A stretch of DNA of 64,000 nucleotides from Asticcacaulis sp. AC460 (GTDB taxonomy: Bacteria > Pseudomonadota > Alphaproteobacteria > Caulobacterales > Caulobacteraceae): the NCBI RefSeq assembly GCF_000495795.1, contig NZ_AWGD01000035.1:1-64000 (forward strand), in the 5' to 3' direction. Below, piece by piece: positions 33,970 through 42,513 of the stretch. The notes beneath the pieces were generated by a model, which was given only the letters and a program-made list of their open reading frames with translations, was not told where the DNA came from and did not search any database. The position numbers were made by a program, and so were the translations under genes. Each line of letters opens with the position of its first letter. The first letter of the stretch is position 1.

Positions 33970-34594
33970 TCTGGGGCTCCGGGCGCAGGCTGTTGAGGTG
34001 AGAAACGAGTTGCCGGACGCCGGCTTCGAGGACGGCGCCGCTTTGCAGGCTCTTGGCGATCGACATGTAGCCTTCGTAGGCGGCGACAACGAACTGGGCC
34101 TGGGCGCGGGCGTCGACTTCGGGACGCAAGCTCCCCTGGGCCTGGGCGCGGGTCAGGGCGTCGGCGACCGTGTCGATCCAGGTGGTGAACAGGGCCGCGG
34201 TGCGGGCGCGGAAGCCTTCCTCGACGCGCGACATCTCCTGGGCCAGGTTGTTGAGCGGGCAACCGCCGGCCGCATGTTCGTCGTCGGTAAAGGTGCCTTC
34301 GATGATCGTGATAAGGGTATCGAGCGGTGTATCGCTTTCACGCAAAGGGGTGAGCCACTTGTCGTCGGTGATCTTCGCCACCACATCTTCCAGGATGGCG
34401 TGGCCCAGGGCGTCCTTGCTGTCGAAGTGGTGGTAAAGAGCGCCCTTGGTGACCCCGGCCTTGCCGAGGATGGCGTTGAGGTCGCAACCCTGGAAGCCGG
34501 ATCGGTAAACTTCCTCGAACCCGGCCATCAACAGGCGTTGCCGGGTGCGGCCCGGATCGCGGCGATTTGTAACTTCGGACGTCGCTATTGACAT
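33962..34594 (-). CDS. TetR/AcrR family transcriptional regulator
   Basis: 210 residues. The N-terminal HTH is TRQRLLMAGFEEVYRSGFQGCDLNAILGKAGVTKGALYHHFDSKDALGHAIL. The C-terminal ligand domain contains AAGGCPLNNLAQEM, with the GCPLGNLA-like motif common to a TetR subgroup (TetR_C_16-like). The ATG at 34592-34594 has no Shine-Dalgarno; a perfect 18-base dyad and a promoter overlap it, so the transcript may be leaderless. It heads the DUF899-reductase operon and is likely autorepressed. The inducer is unknown. Confidence 0.92.
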   Translation of the reverse strand: MSIATSEVTNRRDPGRTRQRLLMAGFEEVYRSGFQGCDLNAILGKAGVTKGALYHHFDSKDALGHAILEDVVAKITDDKWLTPLRESDTPLDTLITIIEGTFTDDEHAAGGCPLNNLAQEMSRVEEGFRARTAALFTTWIDTVADALTRAQAQGSLRPEVDARAQAQFVVAAYEGYMSIAKSLQSGAVLEAGVRQLVSHLNSLRPEPQNG

Positions 34595-34630
34595 ACCAAC
34601 CGGTATGTATGTTTATGGCCATGTTGTCAA
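34591..34630 (-). promoter_or_regulatory. TetR operator and promoter overlapping the TetR start codon
   Basis: The dyad ACATACC-AACC-GGTATGT occupies 34591-34608 and includes the start codon of the TetR gene. On the minus strand TTGACA lies at 34630-34625, and CATACC (34607-34602) follows after 17 bases. Transcription would begin close to position 34594, i.e. at the ATG itself. Such dyads are typical TetR sites. Confidence 0.65.
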
Positions 34631-34738
34631 GTTCACGTGAGGCGGGTGAAAGCCTACTGACAAAATTTGGCACTAAGTCTATGTAGACCGGCTTCCAGTG
34701 CAGCGTATCCTTCCGTCACCTTTTTGCGGTACAGACTC

Positions 34739-35497
34739 ATGACGCGCGCCACCCGTCTTCTCGACCTGCTGCAGTTGTTCCGCCGTCACCGTTATCCGGT
34801 AGCCGGCGCTGAACTGGCGCGCGAACTCGATATTTCGCTGCGGACCCTCTATCGCGATATCGCCGCGTTACAGGCCCAGGGGGCGCATATCGAAGGCGAG
34901 CCCGGCGTCGGTTATGTGCTGCGGCCGGGCTATATGCTGCCGCCGCTGATGCTGTCGCAGGAAGAACTGGAGGCTTTGGTTCTGGGGACGCGTTGGGTCG
35001 CCGACCGTGCCGATGCCCGGCTGGGCGAGGCGGCGCACAATGCCCTGACCAAGATCGCCGCCGTCCTGCCCAAGGATATGAGCGACGACCTGGAATCAAC
35101 CGGTCTTCTGGTCGCGCCAGCCTGGCCCCGCCATGAAGGCACGCTTGACCTCGGCGATGTCCGCAGCGCCATCCGCGCCGAACAGTGCGTGTCCCTGAGC
35201 TATACCGACCTGAAGGGCGAAACCACGGAACGGACGGTGTGGCCGTTCGCCCTGGGCTTCTTCGACCATGTCCGGCTGCTGATCGGCTGGTGCGAACTGC
35301 GTCAGGATTTCCGCAGCTTTCGCACGGACCGTATCAAGAGCTGGGACCTGACCGGAAAGAGGTACCCGAAGCGCCGCGCAGCCTTGCTGAAGGCCTGGAA
35401 GACGCAGAAGGACGCCGAAGCCTGCGAATGGCAGTCCCAGAATCCGAACCATTACCCGGCCAATGCGATCCGTGTAGCGCCCCAGGCCACGGCTTGA
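34739..35497 (+). CDS. YafY-like HTH/WYL-domain transcriptional regulator
   Basis: 252 residues from ATG 34739 (MTRATRLLDLLQLFRRHRYPV). The DeoR-like HTH covers AGAELARELDISLRTLYRDIAALQAQGAHI (residues 22-51). The WYL domain from about 145 to 215 carries VSLSYTDLKGETTERTVWPFALGFFDHVRLLIGWCELRQDFRSFRTDRI. WYL regulators bind nucleic-acid or nucleotide ligands and often respond to DNA damage. It is divergent from the TetR gene and lies just upstream of ung, a DNA-repair gene, with 56 bases between; co-expression with ung is possible but not proven. Confidence 0.9.
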   Translation: MTRATRLLDLLQLFRRHRYPVAGAELARELDISLRTLYRDIAALQAQGAHIEGEPGVGYVLRPGYMLPPLMLSQEELEALVLGTRWVADRADARLGEAAHNALTKIAAVLPKDMSDDLESTGLLVAPAWPRHEGTLDLGDVRSAIRAEQCVSLSYTDLKGETTERTVWPFALGFFDHVRLLIGWCELRQDFRSFRTDRIKSWDLTGKRYPKRRAALLKAWKTQKDAEACEWQSQNPNHYPANAIRVAPQATA

Positions 35498-35553
35498 GCT
35501 TGACTTGACGGCTGACTCGCCGCTTGCTGACGCCGCTTTTGCGGAGCGATGCC

Positions 35554-36249
35554 ATGGCCGATGTAAAACTGGAAGAGAGCTGGAAGGCGCCGCTAAGCGG
35601 TGAGTTCGACAAGCCCTATATGCACGACCTCAAGGCCTTCCTGCAGGAAGAGCGGGCGGCCGGCAAGCGGATCTTCCCCAAGGGCAGCGAATATTTCCGC
35701 GCCCTGGACCTGACGCCTCTGGACCAGGTGCGGGTGGTCATCCTGGGCCAGGATCCGTACCACGGCGAAGGCCAGGCCCACGGCCTGTGTTTTTCGGTCC
35801 AGCCGGGAGTGAAGATCCCGCCGTCCCTGGTCAATATCTATAAGGAACTGCGCGACGATCTCGACATTCCGCCGGCGCGGCATGGCTTCCTGGAACACTG
35901 GGCCAAACAGGGCGTGCTGCTGCTCAATGCGGTTCTGACCGTGCAGATGGGCGTGGCCAATGCCCACCAGGGCAAGGGCTGGGAGCCGTTCACCGACGCC
36001 GTTATTCGCGCCGTCAACGAACAGTCCCACCCTGTGGTGTTTATTCTGTGGGGAGCCTACGCCCAGAAGAAGGCGGCCTTTGTCGATACGACCAAGCACC
36101 TGGTGCTGAAATCGCCGCACCCGTCGCCCCTGTCGGCGCACAATGGCTTCTTCGGCAGCCGGCCGTTTTCGAAAGCCAATCAATTTCTGGAATCCAAAGG
36201 CTTTGCACCGATCGACTGGCGCGTGCCGGATAATCCGGCGGACAGTTAA
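35554..36249 (+). CDS. ung: Uracil-DNA glycosylase (family 1)
   Basis: 231 residues. The catalytic water-activating motif GQDPYHG begins at residue 65 (D67), followed by the Phe-containing HGLCFSV; the minor-groove loop [21 protein letters not shown] contains the second catalytic His. It removes uracil from DNA in base excision repair. ATG 35554 follows a CGGAGCG ribosome-binding sequence and gives the normal [10 protein letters not shown] start; a start ten codons earlier is less likely. The WYL regulator gene is directly upstream. Confidence 0.96.
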   Translation: MADVKLEESWKAPLSGEFDKPYMHDLKAFLQEERAAGKRIFPKGSEYFRALDLTPLDQVRVVILGQDPYHGEGQAHGLCFSVQPGVKIPPSLVNIYKELRDDLDIPPARHGFLEHWAKQGVLLLNAVLTVQMGVANAHQGKGWEPFTDAVIRAVNEQSHPVVFILWGAYAQKKAAFVDTTKHLVLKSPHPSPLSAHNGFFGSRPFSKANQFLESKGFAPIDWRVPDNPADS

Positions 36250-36309
36250 GAATCGGGTGGAGTCTGCCGTTACTTGGCGCTAAGTTCGGCCCGACAGCAG
36301 GAGGTCGAT

Positions 36310-36891
36310 ATGCACAAGCTCACCCTCGGTATCTGCGTAAGCGTCGCCGTGCTCGCCCTGGCGGGTTGCGGCAAGAAGGAAGCCACGGACGGCGCCACCG
36401 AATCGGCGGCTGCCCCGGCCGATGCCCCCGCCGCAATGACGGCCGGCGGCGCTGGGCCGAGCCTGAAGCCGGGTCTCTGGGAAATGACCACCAAGGTCGA
36501 TAAGGTCCCCCAGACGATCACCACCAAGATCTGCCTGGATGAGGCCCTGACCACCAAGTTCACCACCAATGCCGGCCCGATGCAGAAGGGCGACACCAAC
36601 TGTACCGATCAGAAGGTCACCCGCAATGGTAACACCGTCGACGTGACGGCGGTTTGCCAGGACGGCGGCAGCAAGATTCACACCGCCGTGCATATGGAAC
36701 TGACGGGCGACACCGCCTACCACCAGACCATCAAGGCGACCTTCGATCCGCCCAAGGATGGGATGACGGACGTCTCGACCTCGGTCGACGGCAAGTGGCT
36801 GGGGGCCTGCGATGCCGGCATGAAGCCGGGGGACATGGTCATGCCGGGCGGGATGAAGATCAATATGGGCGATGCCCTGAAGAACAAGTAA
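36310..36891 (+). CDS. DUF3617 domain lipoprotein
   Basis: 193 residues. A lipoprotein signal peptide ends in the lipobox LAGC (Cys about residue 20), followed by an Ala/Pro-rich linker to about residue 52. The DUF3617 domain starts LKPGLWEMTTKVDKVPQTITTKICLDE and carries a Cys pattern (ICLDE, NCTDQ, VCQDG, ACDAG). The protein is presumably anchored in the periplasm-facing membrane. ATG 36310 is fixed by AGGAGG eight bases upstream. Function of the family is unknown. Seven bases separate it from the PhzF gene, so both may be cotranscribed. Confidence 0.85.
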   Translation: MHKLTLGICVSVAVLALAGCGKKEATDGATESAAAPADAPAAMTAGGAGPSLKPGLWEMTTKVDKVPQTITTKICLDEALTTKFTTNAGPMQKGDTNCTDQKVTRNGNTVDVTAVCQDGGSKIHTAVHMELTGDTAYHQTIKATFDPPKDGMTDVSTSVDGKWLGACDAGMKPGDMVMPGGMKINMGDALKNK

Positions 36892-36898
36892 GCCCGAT

Positions 36899-37702
36899 AT
36901 GCGTCAGTACCTGATCGACGCCTTTGCGCGGCAGCCGTTCAAGGGCGGTCCCGCCTGGGTGGTCGAGCCCCTGTCCGAATGGCCCGACGACGCCTGGATG
37001 CAGGCCTTGGCCATGGAGAACAACCAGGCCGAAACCGCTTATCTGCGTCCGATGGAGGCGGGACATTTCGGCCTGCGCTGGTTTACCCCGGCCTGCGAAG
37101 TGAAGCTGTGCGGTCATGCCACCCTGGCCTCGGCCCATACCCTGTTCGAAGAGTTGGGACATGACGGTGACCGGCTGGTCTTTTCGACTCTGTCGGGCGA
37201 CCTGATCGTTACCCGGACAGCCAACGGACTGGAGATGGATTTTCCGGCCTATGAGCCCGAGCCGATCGACATGCCGGACCTCGCTTCTGCATTGGGGGCG
37301 ACGCCGAAAGCCGTCTATGGCGGGCCGGCCCTGATCGCCCTGTTCGACGATGAAGAGACCGTGCGCGGCCTGACCCCGGACCTGAAGGCCCTGCCGCTCT
37401 ATGACGGCAGCGTCTATAACGACCGCCATGTCGTGGTAACTGCGCCGGCCGCCGCGGGAAAACCGTATGACGCCGTATCACGCCTGTTCGCGCCCGACAT
37501 GGGGATCGACGAAGATCCGGCGACGGGCTCTATGCACTGTATGCTGACACCGCTATATCATCGTCTGACGGGCAAAACGGTGTTTGACTTCTATCAGGCC
37601 CATCCCAAACGCGGCGCCGAGATCCAGGCTGAACTGGCCGGTTCCCGCGTCCTGCTGCGCGGCCACGCCGTCACCGTGGTTCGTGCGGAACTCGTGCTGT
37701 AA
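36899..37702 (+). CDS. PhzF family isomerase/epimerase-like protein
   Basis: 267 residues with the two-lobed diaminopimelate-epimerase-like PhzF fold. MRQYLIDAFARQPFKGGPAWVVEP at the start and MENNQAETAYL with the conserved Glu, LRWFTPACEVKLCGHATLASAH, and GIDEDPATGSMHCMLTPLY near the C-terminus are the family motifs. Family members isomerise small metabolites; the phenazine link applies only to PhzF itself, and no phenazine genes are present here. It lies between the DUF3617 lipoprotein and a DUF1080 protein on the same strand. Confidence 0.92.
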   Translation: MRQYLIDAFARQPFKGGPAWVVEPLSEWPDDAWMQALAMENNQAETAYLRPMEAGHFGLRWFTPACEVKLCGHATLASAHTLFEELGHDGDRLVFSTLSGDLIVTRTANGLEMDFPAYEPEPIDMPDLASALGATPKAVYGGPALIALFDDEETVRGLTPDLKALPLYDGSVYNDRHVVVTAPAAAGKPYDAVSRLFAPDMGIDEDPATGSMHCMLTPLYHRLTGKTVFDFYQAHPKRGAEIQAELAGSRVLLRGHAVTVVRAELVL

Positions 37703-37719
37703 AACCATAAGGATAAAAC

Positions 37720-38613
37720 ATGTTGAGAAGCGCACTTCTGGCCGGCCTGTGCCTGCTGGCGACCCCGGTCCTGGCTGAGGAAGCCTATCACCCCCAGACC
37801 CTGATCCTGAAGGACGTGCCCGCCGCTACCGGCCCGGCCGTCAGCCTGTTCAACGGCAAGGACATCGATGCCTGGGACGCCTGGCTGGGTTATGCCGACC
37901 CCGCCCAGACCTACCGGCCCGACCATGATCCTTCATTGGGCGCAGGTGGCAAGGGCGATATCTTCAAGGTGGTCGAAGAGGACGGCGAACCGGCCCTGTT
38001 CATCTCGGGCAAGACCTGGGGCAGTCTGGTTCACCAGGGCGACTACGGCAACTATCACCTGCGGCTGGAATACAAGTGGAGCGGCAAGCGCCACGCGCCG
38101 CGCCTGGATCAACCGGAAAACAACGGCCTGCTGTACCACAGCCACGGTGAGCCGGGCGTGGTCTGGGGCACCTGGATGCGCGCCGTGGAGTTCGAGATCA
38201 TGACCGGTTCGACCGGCATGGTGGTGCCGGTCGGCGCCAATCTGAAGGCGACGACCACCGCCGTGAAGGATCCGGCCATCATTGCCCCCGGCCATCGCTT
38301 CACCGTCGGCGCCGCGGACTACACCACCGTCGGCAACACCGCCGACTGGAATGTCGAGAACGCCCGCGACGCCGAAAAGCCGGTCGGTCAATGGAACACA
38401 CTCGACCTCTATGTCTTTGGCGATCGCGCCATCCATGTCGTCAACGGCGTGCCGGTGATGGAGGTGTGGAACCTGTGCGACACCGACGCCGCCGGCGTGT
38501 GCCAGCCCCTGACCCATGGTCGTATCCAGTTCCAGTCCGAAGGGGCGGAAACCTTCTTCCGCCGCGTGACCCTGGAGCCGATCGACCGGCTTCCGGCGAT
38601 CGAGGTTAAGTAG
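37720..38613 (+). CDS. Secreted DUF1080 (3-keto-disaccharide hydrolase-like) protein
   Basis: 297 residues. A Sec signal peptide ends at VLA-EE (about residue 19). The concanavalin-like DUF1080 domain starts at PAVSLFNGKDIDAWDAWLGY and includes YGNYHLRLEYKWSG, NNGLLYHS and the terminal GRIQFQSEGAETFFRRVTLEPI, all typical. Relatives hydrolyse 3-keto-glucosides or bind glycans in the periplasm. Its stop overlaps the convergent DUF4349 gene by eight bases. The substrate here is unknown; no sugar-oxidising dehydrogenase is adjacent. Confidence 0.9.
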   Translation: MLRSALLAGLCLLATPVLAEEAYHPQTLILKDVPAATGPAVSLFNGKDIDAWDAWLGYADPAQTYRPDHDPSLGAGGKGDIFKVVEEDGEPALFISGKTWGSLVHQGDYGNYHLRLEYKWSGKRHAPRLDQPENNGLLYHSHGEPGVVWGTWMRAVEFEIMTGSTGMVVPVGANLKATTTAVKDPAIIAPGHRFTVGAADYTTVGNTADWNVENARDAEKPVGQWNTLDLYVFGDRAIHVVNGVPVMEVWNLCDTDAAGVCQPLTHGRIQFQSEGAETFFRRVTLEPIDRLPAIEVK

Positions 38614-39574
38614 TTTCGTTATCGGGCGCCGGCACCACCGGCGCCTTTTTCTTACGGTTTTTCAGCCATTTGCGGACGAACCAGATGACGGGTGCGGCCA
38701 CCAGTCCCAGCGGAATCAGGAAGGACAGGATACTGATCAGTCCGGCCAGGACCAGGACGATATTGCCGACGACACCGTTCAGCGCCTCGCCCAGGGGCGA
38801 GAAGGTGCCTTTCGAGGCGGCAACGGATTCGCTGCGATAGGCCAGGGTGACATGCACCGTGGCGACCCGCCGGCTCATCACCGCCAGGGCCGAGCGGGCG
38901 GCATCGATATCGGCCTGGACCTCGGCGACCTGGGTTTCCGCCTCCATCAGTTCGGAGATCTTGCCGCTGTGGCTGCGGATCATCTCGACCATGCGGTCGC
39001 GCAAGGCCTCCTTGGTCTTTAGCCGCGCTTCGGTGTCGACGATCTCGAGGCTCAGATCCTCGCTGGCGATCGTGTAGCGCTCGATCTTGCCGCCGGCGGC
39101 TTTCATGTCGCCCTCCAGCCCGGCCTGCCACGCTTTCAGCCAGGTAGAACTGACGCGCAGTTCCAGGACCTCGTTGGCGTAGGCCGAGTCGCGATAGACG
39201 TTCGAGTTGCGCGACACGATCTGGCATGCCGCCGGGCCGGCGTCTTCGCAAATGGCCTGGTGCCGCTTGACCAGGGCCTGGACACCATCGTCGTTGGCCG
39301 TGAAGCCGTAATTATAGTCGTAGGCGACCTGAGGGAGGGTGACATCCGGCAAGGGTGCGCCGGTCGTCTTGGCCGGGGCTCCATCGGTATCCTGCGCCGG
39401 TGACGCGGCGGGCGCCTCAGCCCTTGACCCAGCTCTGGCGATAAGATTGGTCGATGGACTTTGTTCCATCTCGACCTGTTGGGCGGTTTCGTGTGCCGGC
39501 TTTGCCTGGCAGGCCGCCAGGATGCATAGCAATGACACGCCCGCCAGGGACAGGGTTTTGCGTTTGAAAGTCAT
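38606..39574 (-). CDS. DUF4349 domain lipoprotein
   Basis: 322 residues. The signal peptide ends in the lipobox LAAC (residue about 22). DUF4349 spans about residues 95-300. It contains NEVLELRVSSTWLKAWQAGL, SEDLSLEIVDTEARLKTKEALRDRMVEMI, a coiled-coil helix hairpin (about 185-235) and a C-terminal transmembrane segment, VVGNIVLVLAGLISILSFLIPLGLVAAPVIWFV. The basic tail KWLKNRKKK would lie inside the cell. Family function is unknown; the layout is that of an envelope protein anchored at both ends. It is a single-gene unit. Confidence 0.85.
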   Translation of the reverse strand: MTFKRKTLSLAGVSLLCILAACQAKPAHETAQQVEMEQSPSTNLIARAGSRAEAPAASPAQDTDGAPAKTTGAPLPDVTLPQVAYDYNYGFTANDDGVQALVKRHQAICEDAGPAACQIVSRNSNVYRDSAYANEVLELRVSSTWLKAWQAGLEGDMKAAGGKIERYTIASEDLSLEIVDTEARLKTKEALRDRMVEMIRSHSGKISELMEAETQVAEVQADIDAARSALAVMSRRVATVHVTLAYRSESVAASKGTFSPLGEALNGVVGNIVLVLAGLISILSFLIPLGLVAAPVIWFVRKWLKNRKKKAPVVPAPDNETT

Positions 39575-39656
39575 GGATCGCCTCGTGAATTGTCCATCGC
39601 CCCACGGTCACTGTGCGCGCGGTGAGGCGGTTTGGCGAGGGCGATTTTCAGCGTGG

Positions 39657-40103
39657 TTAAGCCTGACGTAAGCTTTTGCCAAGCTCTTGAACTTGCTCGC
39701 GAAGTTCATTCAACCGGTTCAGATCCAGGCCGGAATTGCACAACATGGCGGCGGGGATTCTCCGCGCTTGGTCTTGCAGCGACTGTCCGAAATCGGTCAA
39801 ATGGATGCGGGTGATCCGCTCGTCCTTGTCATCACGGCCGCGGGTGACGAAGCCGGCTTTTTCCATCCGCTTGAGCAGTGGCGTCAGGGTGCCGGAATCG
39901 AGCTGCAGCGGTTGGGCCAACTCATTGACTGAGCGACCGTCGCGCTCCCACAGCAGCAGCATGACCAGGTATTGCGGATAGGTCAGCCCCATGGGCTCCA
40001 GCCATGGCCGGTAGGCCTGGGCAAAGGCGTGGGCAGTCGAATAGACAGCGAAGCAGATCTGGTTGTCCAGACGCAGTTCGGGCGGGGAGGGCGCTTTTAT
40101 CAT
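39657..40103 (-). CDS. ohrR: Organic hydroperoxide sensor OhrR (MarR family)
   Basis: 148 residues. The start RLDNQICFAVYSTAHAF contains the peroxide-sensing Cys at residue 17, and the partner Tyr (AYRPWLEPMGLTYPQYLVM) follows as in OhrR. The winged helix is SVNELAQPLQLDSGTLTPLLKRMEKAGFVTRGRDDKDER. Oxidation of the Cys by organic hydroperoxide releases DNA and induces ohr. It is divergent from ohr with two operator copies between. A second Cys at the C-terminus (MLCNSGLDL) could form a disulfide in a two-Cys mechanism. Confidence 0.94.
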   Translation of the reverse strand: MIKAPSPPELRLDNQICFAVYSTAHAFAQAYRPWLEPMGLTYPQYLVMLLLWERDGRSVNELAQPLQLDSGTLTPLLKRMEKAGFVTRGRDDKDERITRIHLTDFGQSLQDQARRIPAAMLCNSGLDLNRLNELREQVQELGKSLRQA

Positions 40104-40107
40104 GAAC

Positions 40108-40161
40108 GTAATTTAATTGTGCGCAATGCACTTGACAATATATTGTGCACAATTAAATTGT
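40108..40161. promoter_or_regulatory. Double OhrR operator between ohrR and ohr
   Basis: The perfect dyad ACAATT-A-AATTGT lies at 40149-40161. A second site with one perfect half, ACAATTAAATTAC on the minus strand, lies at 40108-40120, touching the ohrR start. TTGACA at 40133-40138 may be the -35 of ohr, so the perfect site would cover its -10. OhrR boxes of this kind are known between ohrR and ohr in Alphaproteobacteria. Confidence 0.8.
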
Positions 40162-40192
40162 GTCGTGTCATTCAAGCCAAGGAGCATTACCC

Positions 40193-40615
40193 ATGACCCA
40201 ATCGATCACCGCAGCCTACACCGCGCATGCCAAGGCCACTGGCGGCCGCGAAGGCACCGCCACGAGCGGCAACCTGGACCTGAAGCTGTCGACGCCCAAG
40301 GAACTGGGCGGGGCCGGCGGCGACGGCACCAATCCAGAACAATTGTTCGCCATGGGCTATGCCGCCTGTTTTATTGGCGCCTTGAAGTTCGTCGGCGGCA
40401 AAGAAAAGGTCGCTGTGCCGGCGGATGCCAGCATCGAATCGTCGGTGGGCATCGGCGCGACCCCGACCGGTTTCGGTCTGGAGGTGACTTTGAAGATTTC
40501 GCTGCCGGGGATCGACGGCGAGGTGGCGGATCGTCTGATCGCCGCGGCGCATCAGGTGTGTCCGTACTCCAATGCCACGCGCGGCAACATCAACGTCACG
40601 CTGATCCGGGCGTAA
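40193..40615 (+). CDS. ohr: Organic hydroperoxide reductase Ohr
   Basis: 140-residue OsmC/Ohr-family peroxidase. The two redox cysteines are C59 ([10 protein letters not shown]) and C123 ([13 protein letters not shown]), both in the Ohr context. The conserved Arg-Glu partners are in GREGTATS and NPEQLFA. It reduces fatty acid and other organic hydroperoxides with lipoylated proteins as electron donors. The ATG is preceded by AAGGAG; an upstream in-frame start at 40160 lies in the operator region. Controlled by the divergent OhrR. Confidence 0.95.
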   Translation: MTQSITAAYTAHAKATGGREGTATSGNLDLKLSTPKELGGAGGDGTNPEQLFAMGYAACFIGALKFVGGKEKVAVPADASIESSVGIGATPTGFGLEVTLKISLPGIDGEVADRLIAAAHQVCPYSNATRGNINVTLIRA

Positions 40616-40628
40616 GCGAGGAAGCGGG

Positions 40629-40815
40629 ACCACGGAAGACACGGAAGCGCCGGCCTTTGGCCGGCGACACGGAATGACACGGAATTCAGGTTCCGGATTC
40701 TATCGCGCGAAGCGCCTTCCTATGAGACACCTATAGGAGGGCGCTTCGCGCGGACCGGCTCTGACTTCAGTGTTTTCCGTGTCGCCGCGCAGCGGCTTTC
40801 AGTGCTTTCCGTGGT
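40629..40815. repeat. Composite inverted repeat in the ohr / aldo-keto reductase gap
   Basis: ACCACGGAAGACACGGAA at the left (from 40629) faces a TTTCCGTGGT end at the right (to 40815). Inside are the hairpin CGCCGGCC-TTT-GGCCGGCG (40648-40666) and a 20-base hairpin with one mismatch (40704-40723 and 40733-40752). The element is related in its outer units to the repeat at 28409-28565. No gene is seen in the gap 40616-40842. Confidence 0.8.
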
Positions 40816-40842
40816 AAATCTTCTTGCTGGCCGGGAGCGCTA

Positions 40843-41883
40843 TCAGGGCCACAAATCATCCCCGTTAGCCTTTGGCGGGACGGCGAACACATCCGGCAGG
40901 TCGCGGGTAACAAGATCCAGTTCCGCGATCTCGTCCGGCGTAAGGCCCAAGTTATCCAGCGCCGACAGGCTTTCATCCAGTTGCGCCACGGTTCTCGCGC
41001 CGATCAGGCACGACGTCACCCGCGGATCACGCAAGGTCCAGGCTATGGCCAGTTGCGCCACGCCCTGGCCACGCGACCGCGCCACCGCATCGATCCGCCC
41101 CGAGGCCGCCTGAACCTCCGGCGTCAGTCGCGCCCGCACCCAGTCCTGGCGGCCGGCGCGCGAGTCGTCCGGCACACCGTTGATATACTTGTTGCTCAGC
41201 AGCCCCTGGGCCAGGGGCGAAAACACGATCGTTCCGGCACCGGCCTCAGCATTGGCCCCCAACACCTCCGGTTCGATCCAGCGATGCAGCAGGCTGTAAT
41301 TGGGCTGGTTGGTGATCAGCGGCACCCCTTCGGACGCCAGAATCTCCGCCGCCTGTCGCGTCAGTTCGGCACTGTAGTTTGAAATCCCGACATAGAGCGC
41401 CTTGCCCTGGCGAACCAGTTGCGCCAGCGCGCTCATGGTCTCCTCCAGCGGGGTGAACGGATCGACTCTGTGGGAATAGAAGATGTCGACATAGTCCAGC
41501 CCCATCCGCTTCAGGCTCTGGTCACACGATGCGATCAGGTATTTGCGCGACCCGTTGATGCCGCCGTAGGGGCCGGGCCACATATCCCAGCCGGCCTTGG
41601 ATGAGATGACCAGCTCGTCGCGCAGCCCCTGGAAATCGGCGCCCAGGATGCGGCCGAAATTCTCCTCGGCCGAACCCGGCGGCGGCCCGTAATTGTTGGC
41701 CAGGTCGAAGTGGGTGACGCCGCGGTCGAAGGCGCGGCGGACGATGGCGCGCCCGGTCTCATAGACATCGACGCCACCGAAATTCTGCCACAGGCCCAGC
41801 GAAATCGCCGGCAATTTCAGTCCCGACGCGCCGCAACGGCGATAGGGCATGGTGGCGTATCGGTCACGGGCGGGGCTGTACAT
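40843..41883 (-). CDS. Aldo/keto reductase (L-glyceraldehyde 3-phosphate reductase-like)
   Basis: 346 residues, a TIM-barrel NADPH-dependent reductase. MPYRRCGASGLKLPAISLGLWQNFG and the catalytic-Asp/Tyr region THFDLANNYGPPPGSAEENFGRILG, VISSKAGWDMWPGPYGGINGSRKYL (Lys) and DYVDIFYSHRVDP (His) match the YghZ/Gpr subgroup, which reduces methylglyoxal or L-glyceraldehyde 3-phosphate. The C-terminus carries the cofactor motif VTSCLIGARTVAQLDESL. The start at 41883 gives MYSPARDRY; a Met 12 codons later is an alternative. It is a single gene. Confidence 0.93.
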   Translation of the reverse strand: MYSPARDRYATMPYRRCGASGLKLPAISLGLWQNFGGVDVYETGRAIVRRAFDRGVTHFDLANNYGPPPGSAEENFGRILGADFQGLRDELVISSKAGWDMWPGPYGGINGSRKYLIASCDQSLKRMGLDYVDIFYSHRVDPFTPLEETMSALAQLVRQGKALYVGISNYSAELTRQAAEILASEGVPLITNQPNYSLLHRWIEPEVLGANAEAGAGTIVFSPLAQGLLSNKYINGVPDDSRAGRQDWVRARLTPEVQAASGRIDAVARSRGQGVAQLAIAWTLRDPRVTSCLIGARTVAQLDESLSALDNLGLTPDEIAELDLVTRDLPDVFAVPPKANGDDLWP

Positions 41884-41957
41884 GGTCTCTCCTCAACATC
41901 TTTTTGTATCTTTCGTTAACGGCTGGGCTACACTGGCGCGAACAGTCAGGGAAGGGG

Positions 41958-42509
41958 ATGCCCGTGAAAAAGATCGCGCTGATGACGGTGGCCATGGTTC
42001 TGACCGGCTGCGGGCTGCAATCGGACGACCAGTTCGGCATCTATGCCGATGGCGAAAACCACTTCGTCGTCAACCACGCTGCCGGGCGGATCAACTATGC
42101 CGGCGGCGGTGGCTCCGCTGAAGACTTGCTGAAACAGACCCAAAACGGCCAGGGCCTCAGCTTTACCACCTGGCGTAACAAGACCTCGTGCGGGCTGACG
42201 GACTCGTCGGGCAATGTCTTCGCCATTCCGCGTGGCGACCGCTTCGACAAGGACAATGCCATCTTCTCGGTCGAGAAGGATCCGGCGGTGTTCGAAGAGA
42301 TCAATGGCGGGCCGGCGGGATCGCGCGTGGTGACCCTGCGCACCGAAAACCTGGTACGAATCCGCTACCTTTATGACGATGCCTCAGGCATCCGCTGGAT
42401 CGACCAGTACAATCCCCAAGGCGAGTTCGACCGCCGCCTGTGGCTGGAACGCGGCGTCGGCCTGCTGGCCCACTGTCGCGGTGTCTCGGCGGACGATCAT
42501 AAGGAATAA
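41958..42509 (+). CDS. Hypothetical lipoprotein
   Basis: 183 residues, not matched to a named family. The basic start MPVKKIALMTVAMVLTGC ends in a lipobox (LTGC), so the mature protein is a lipoprotein anchored in the envelope. The body is soluble with a Gly-rich loop (YAGGGGS) and two further cysteines (KTSCGL and LAHCRG) that could form a disulfide. GGAAGGGG precedes the ATG; GTG two codons on is an alternative. It is convergent with the next gene, four bases apart. Confidence 0.7.
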   Translation: MPVKKIALMTVAMVLTGCGLQSDDQFGIYADGENHFVVNHAAGRINYAGGGGSAEDLLKQTQNGQGLSFTTWRNKTSCGLTDSSGNVFAIPRGDRFDKDNAIFSVEKDPAVFEEINGGPAGSRVVTLRTENLVRIRYLYDDASGIRWIDQYNPQGEFDRRLWLERGVGLLAHCRGVSADDHKE

Positions 42510-42513
42510 GCGA

